Shown: one piece after another, positions 62,656 to 64,000 of the stretch
Position numbering within the stretch: the first letter of the stretch is position 1
Layout of the letters: the number at the start of each line of letters is the position of its first letter
Origin: Archaeoglobus sp.
Lineage (GTDB): Archaea > Halobacteriota > Archaeoglobi > Archaeoglobales > Archaeoglobaceae
DNA length: 64,000 bases
NCBI GenBank assembly: GCA_017656505.1
Contig: JACDNU010000009.1
Coordinates: forward strand, 1 to 64,000
Direction: 5' to 3'
The notes under the pieces: generated by a model
The model's database searches: none
What the model was told of the DNA's origin: nothing
The model's input: only the letters and a program-made list of their open reading frames with translations
Made by a program: the position numbers and the translations under genes

Positions 62656-64000
62656 ATGTTTGATCTGTTTGGTGCAATAGGTTCAGCCGTTAGCTCCTTC
62701 ACTCGTTCAGTTTCTTCAGCATTTAGCTCATTTTCTCGTTCAGTTACTTCAGGAATCAGCCACGTTCAGAGATCAGTTCAGAGAACGATTTCAACGATTC
62801 CAAGAACTGTAAGCTCAGGGATTAGCCACATTCAGAGAACTGTAAGTGGAGGGATTACCCAAGCAAGGAGAACGGTTTATTCAGGATTCAGAAATTTCCA
62901 GAGAACAGTTTCGAGAACGATCCCAAGAACGATTCCAACTCCTCAGATCCCACAAATCAAAATGCCACCTATAAAACCAAAACTCCCACCAATCACTCCG
63001 AAAACTGTTTCTCAAGTTTCCAACATAGTTGTTAGAAAAGTATCTGAAGCTGCTCATTCTTTGCCCACGATAAAGGTTAAAACTCCTCAATTGCCCCAGA
63101 TAAAGCCATCATCAATTAAGCTTCCAGAAATCAAGCTCCCTGAGATTAAAGTTCAAACTCCTCAGATTAAGCTTCCCGAAGTTAAACTTCAAGCTCCTAA
63201 GGTTAAGCTCCCCGAAATCAGACTTCCTGAAATTAAAATCGAAAATAAGCCTATAGTTAAACCTCAGGATGTTAATACTGTTGCAGATTCCGCAAGAAAG
63301 GCGATCATAAATATCGTTGAAAAGAGGGATGCAATTTACGAAAGAGGGAGCTTGCCACAAGTTGCGGCAGCAATGGCTGCAGATTTTGTTTTACCTCTTG
63401 ATCTTGCCAAAGTTTTAACGAAAGGAGCTGAAAAACCAGAGGATTACTTTTGGGCTGGAATTGACGTGATAGGGCTTATTCCTTTCGCTGGATGGGCAGT
63501 CAAAGGAGCTGTTAAGGGCGGATTGAAGAGTGCTAAGCTCTTGAAGCTTGCTAAATTTGCAAAAACAGGTAAGGAGGTTGAAGAAGTTGCGAAATTAGGA
63601 AAGGGGGTTGAAAGTATGAGTTGGATTAAAGGTTTGTTTAGGTTGGGTAAGTTGGAAGGTAAAGAAATTAAAGAGCTGAAAAGTTTGAGAACTCCGAGAA
63701 TCAAGCTTCCTGAAATTCCGAAATTCAGCAGGTTCAGGATCTTCAAAGATATAAAAGAAATTAAAGGAGCAAGAGAATTCAGAGGGTTCAGAAGGCTGAG
63801 GTTGCCACGAAAAATACCGCATTTTGAGATGCCAAAGCTGAGAAATCCCTTCGCAAGGATGAAGCCCGTTAGAACTTTCAAAGTTGCTGATGAGATCCCT
63901 GAGGTTGCCAAACTTGCTGGAAAGGCTGGAAAAGAGGGATCAGCAATTGCCAAACTTGCAAAGAAGGCAGCAATTCCACTTGCAGTTGGTGGGATTCCGC
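62656..64000 (+). CDS. Large repeat-containing virion or surface protein, cut by window end
   Basis: Not in the track because no stop occurs before base 64000; 448 codons are open from ATG 62656 (GGGTGATG just upstream). N-terminus: Ser/Thr/Arg repeats (SSFTRSVSSAFSSFSRSVTS; GISHVQRSVQRTIST and similar, about 5 copies). Then a Pro-rich strand-like repeat (IKLPEIKLPEIKVQTPQIKL), a helical hydrophobic stretch (DVIGLIPFAGWAVKGAVKG) that recalls pre-toxin/insertion regions, and a second LP-type repeat. Likely a fibre, spike or membrane-interacting virion protein. Confidence 0.65.
   Translation, partial: MFDLFGAIGSAVSSFTRSVSSAFSSFSRSVTSGISHVQRSVQRTISTIPRTVSSGISHIQRTVSGGITQARRTVYSGFRNFQRTVSRTIPRTIPTPQIPQIKMPPIKPKLPPITPKTVSQVSNIVVRKVSEAAHSLPTIKVKTPQLPQIKPSSIKLPEIKLPEIKVQTPQIKLPEVKLQAPKVKLPEIRLPEIKIENKPIVKPQDVNTVADSARKAIINIVEKRDAIYERGSLPQVAAAMAADFVLPLDLAKVLTKGAEKPEDYFWAGIDVIGLIPFAGWAVKGAVKGGLKSAKLLKLAKFAKTGKEVEEVAKLGKGVESMSWIKGLFRLGKLEGKEIKELKSLRTPRIKLPEIPKFSRFRIFKDIKEIKGAREFRGFRRLRLPRKIPHFEMPKLRNPFARMKPVRTFKVADEIPEVAKLAGKAGKEGSAIAKLAKKAAIPLAVGGIP

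Larger units (their letters stand above)
49213..64000 (+). mobile_element. Integrated provirus (double-jelly-roll capsid / A32-type ATPase lineage), left part
   Basis: From tRNA-Val(TAC) to the right edge the genes are short, overlapping (ATGA, TTGA) and mostly rightward, without household functions. Hallmarks are an A32/HerA-type packaging ATPase (57763), a duplicated-jelly-roll-like 328-residue protein (61581), several one-span membrane proteins, RHH and AbrB regulators, zinc microproteins and a nucleotide-kinase-like ATPase. This set fits tailless icosahedral membrane-containing viruses of the PRD1-adenovirus lineage (PM2, STIV and relatives). The integrase and right attachment site are not in this window, so the full length is unknown. 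Confidence 0.8.

Noticed and set aside
49286-64000. Integrase gene
   Set aside because: No tyrosine or serine recombinase motifs seen in any listed protein; it is probably beyond the window.

Overview
The window looks like a chromosomal segment of a hyperthermophilic archaeon of the order Archaeoglobales. A Ferroglobus- or Geoglobus-like genome is my best guess; this is inference from gene content, not a database match. Supporting genes include F420-dependent methylene-tetrahydromethanopterin reductase (mer), tyrosine/aspartate decarboxylase for methanofuran (mfnA), a tetrahydromethanopterin methyltransferase-type radical SAM enzyme, CDP-archaeol synthase (carS), an archaeal mevalonate operon, inositol-1-phosphate synthase (ino1), Cdc48/VAT, Orc1/Cdc6 and SmAP. 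There is no methyl-CoM reductase here. Many genes have a TATA box about 25 nt before the start codon (leaderless style); others have GGAGGTGA-type ribosome binding sites.

Host part (1-49.2 kb). 0-5 kb is a decayed neighbourhood with a phosphatase-like gene, nfeD, tRNA-Val(GAC) and three broken genes (a frameshifted remnant, a secreted protein with an in-frame TAG, and a truncated ABC permease). 5.3-10 kb holds ino1 and the mevalonate entry operon (XRE regulator, HMG-CoA synthase, thiolase, DUF35 protein). 10-15 kb has an Lrp regulator, an epimerase, SmAP, S15, an ITPase and a DUF166 protein. 15-18.7 kb is the heat-shock operon hsr1-cdc48-hsp20 with a CTAAC-N5-GTTAG operator. 18.7-20.4 kb is cdc6 with an upstream region carrying one ORB-like element (candidate replication origin). 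22-26 kb is a glycerol kinase / Fe-S / FAD oxidase cluster. 28-38 kb holds mer, archease, argG, a hisH-hisF fusion, ogt, nadM, the pterin radical SAM gene, carS, pyrE and a one-component regulator. 38-49 kb has a lipoprotein, a Na+/solute symporter pair, HEAT proteins, guaA glutaminase, hisC, moaA, mobA, mfnA, a structured RNA candidate, an oxidoreductase and a YbaK-like deacylase.

Mobile part (49.2-64 kb, running off the right edge). Immediately after tRNA-Val(TAC) the content changes to tightly overlapping, mostly small, mostly rightward genes: ribbon-helix-helix regulators, many tiny zinc-binding and single-membrane-span proteins, two possible PD-(D/E)XK nucleases, a nucleotide-kinase-like ATPase, an A32/HerA-type packaging ATPase, a 795-residue unknown, and a 328-residue protein whose two halves look like a duplicated jelly roll (candidate double-jelly-roll major capsid protein). 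A large repeat-containing protein follows. I read this as an integrated provirus of a tailless icosahedral, internal-membrane virus (PRD1-adenovirus lineage). It has its own promoter motif (ACGAATYNTTAAAG, 24-25 nt before three start codons), a divergent RHH switch with shared operators, and an iteron-like cluster that may be its replication origin. No integrase or right attachment site is inside the window.
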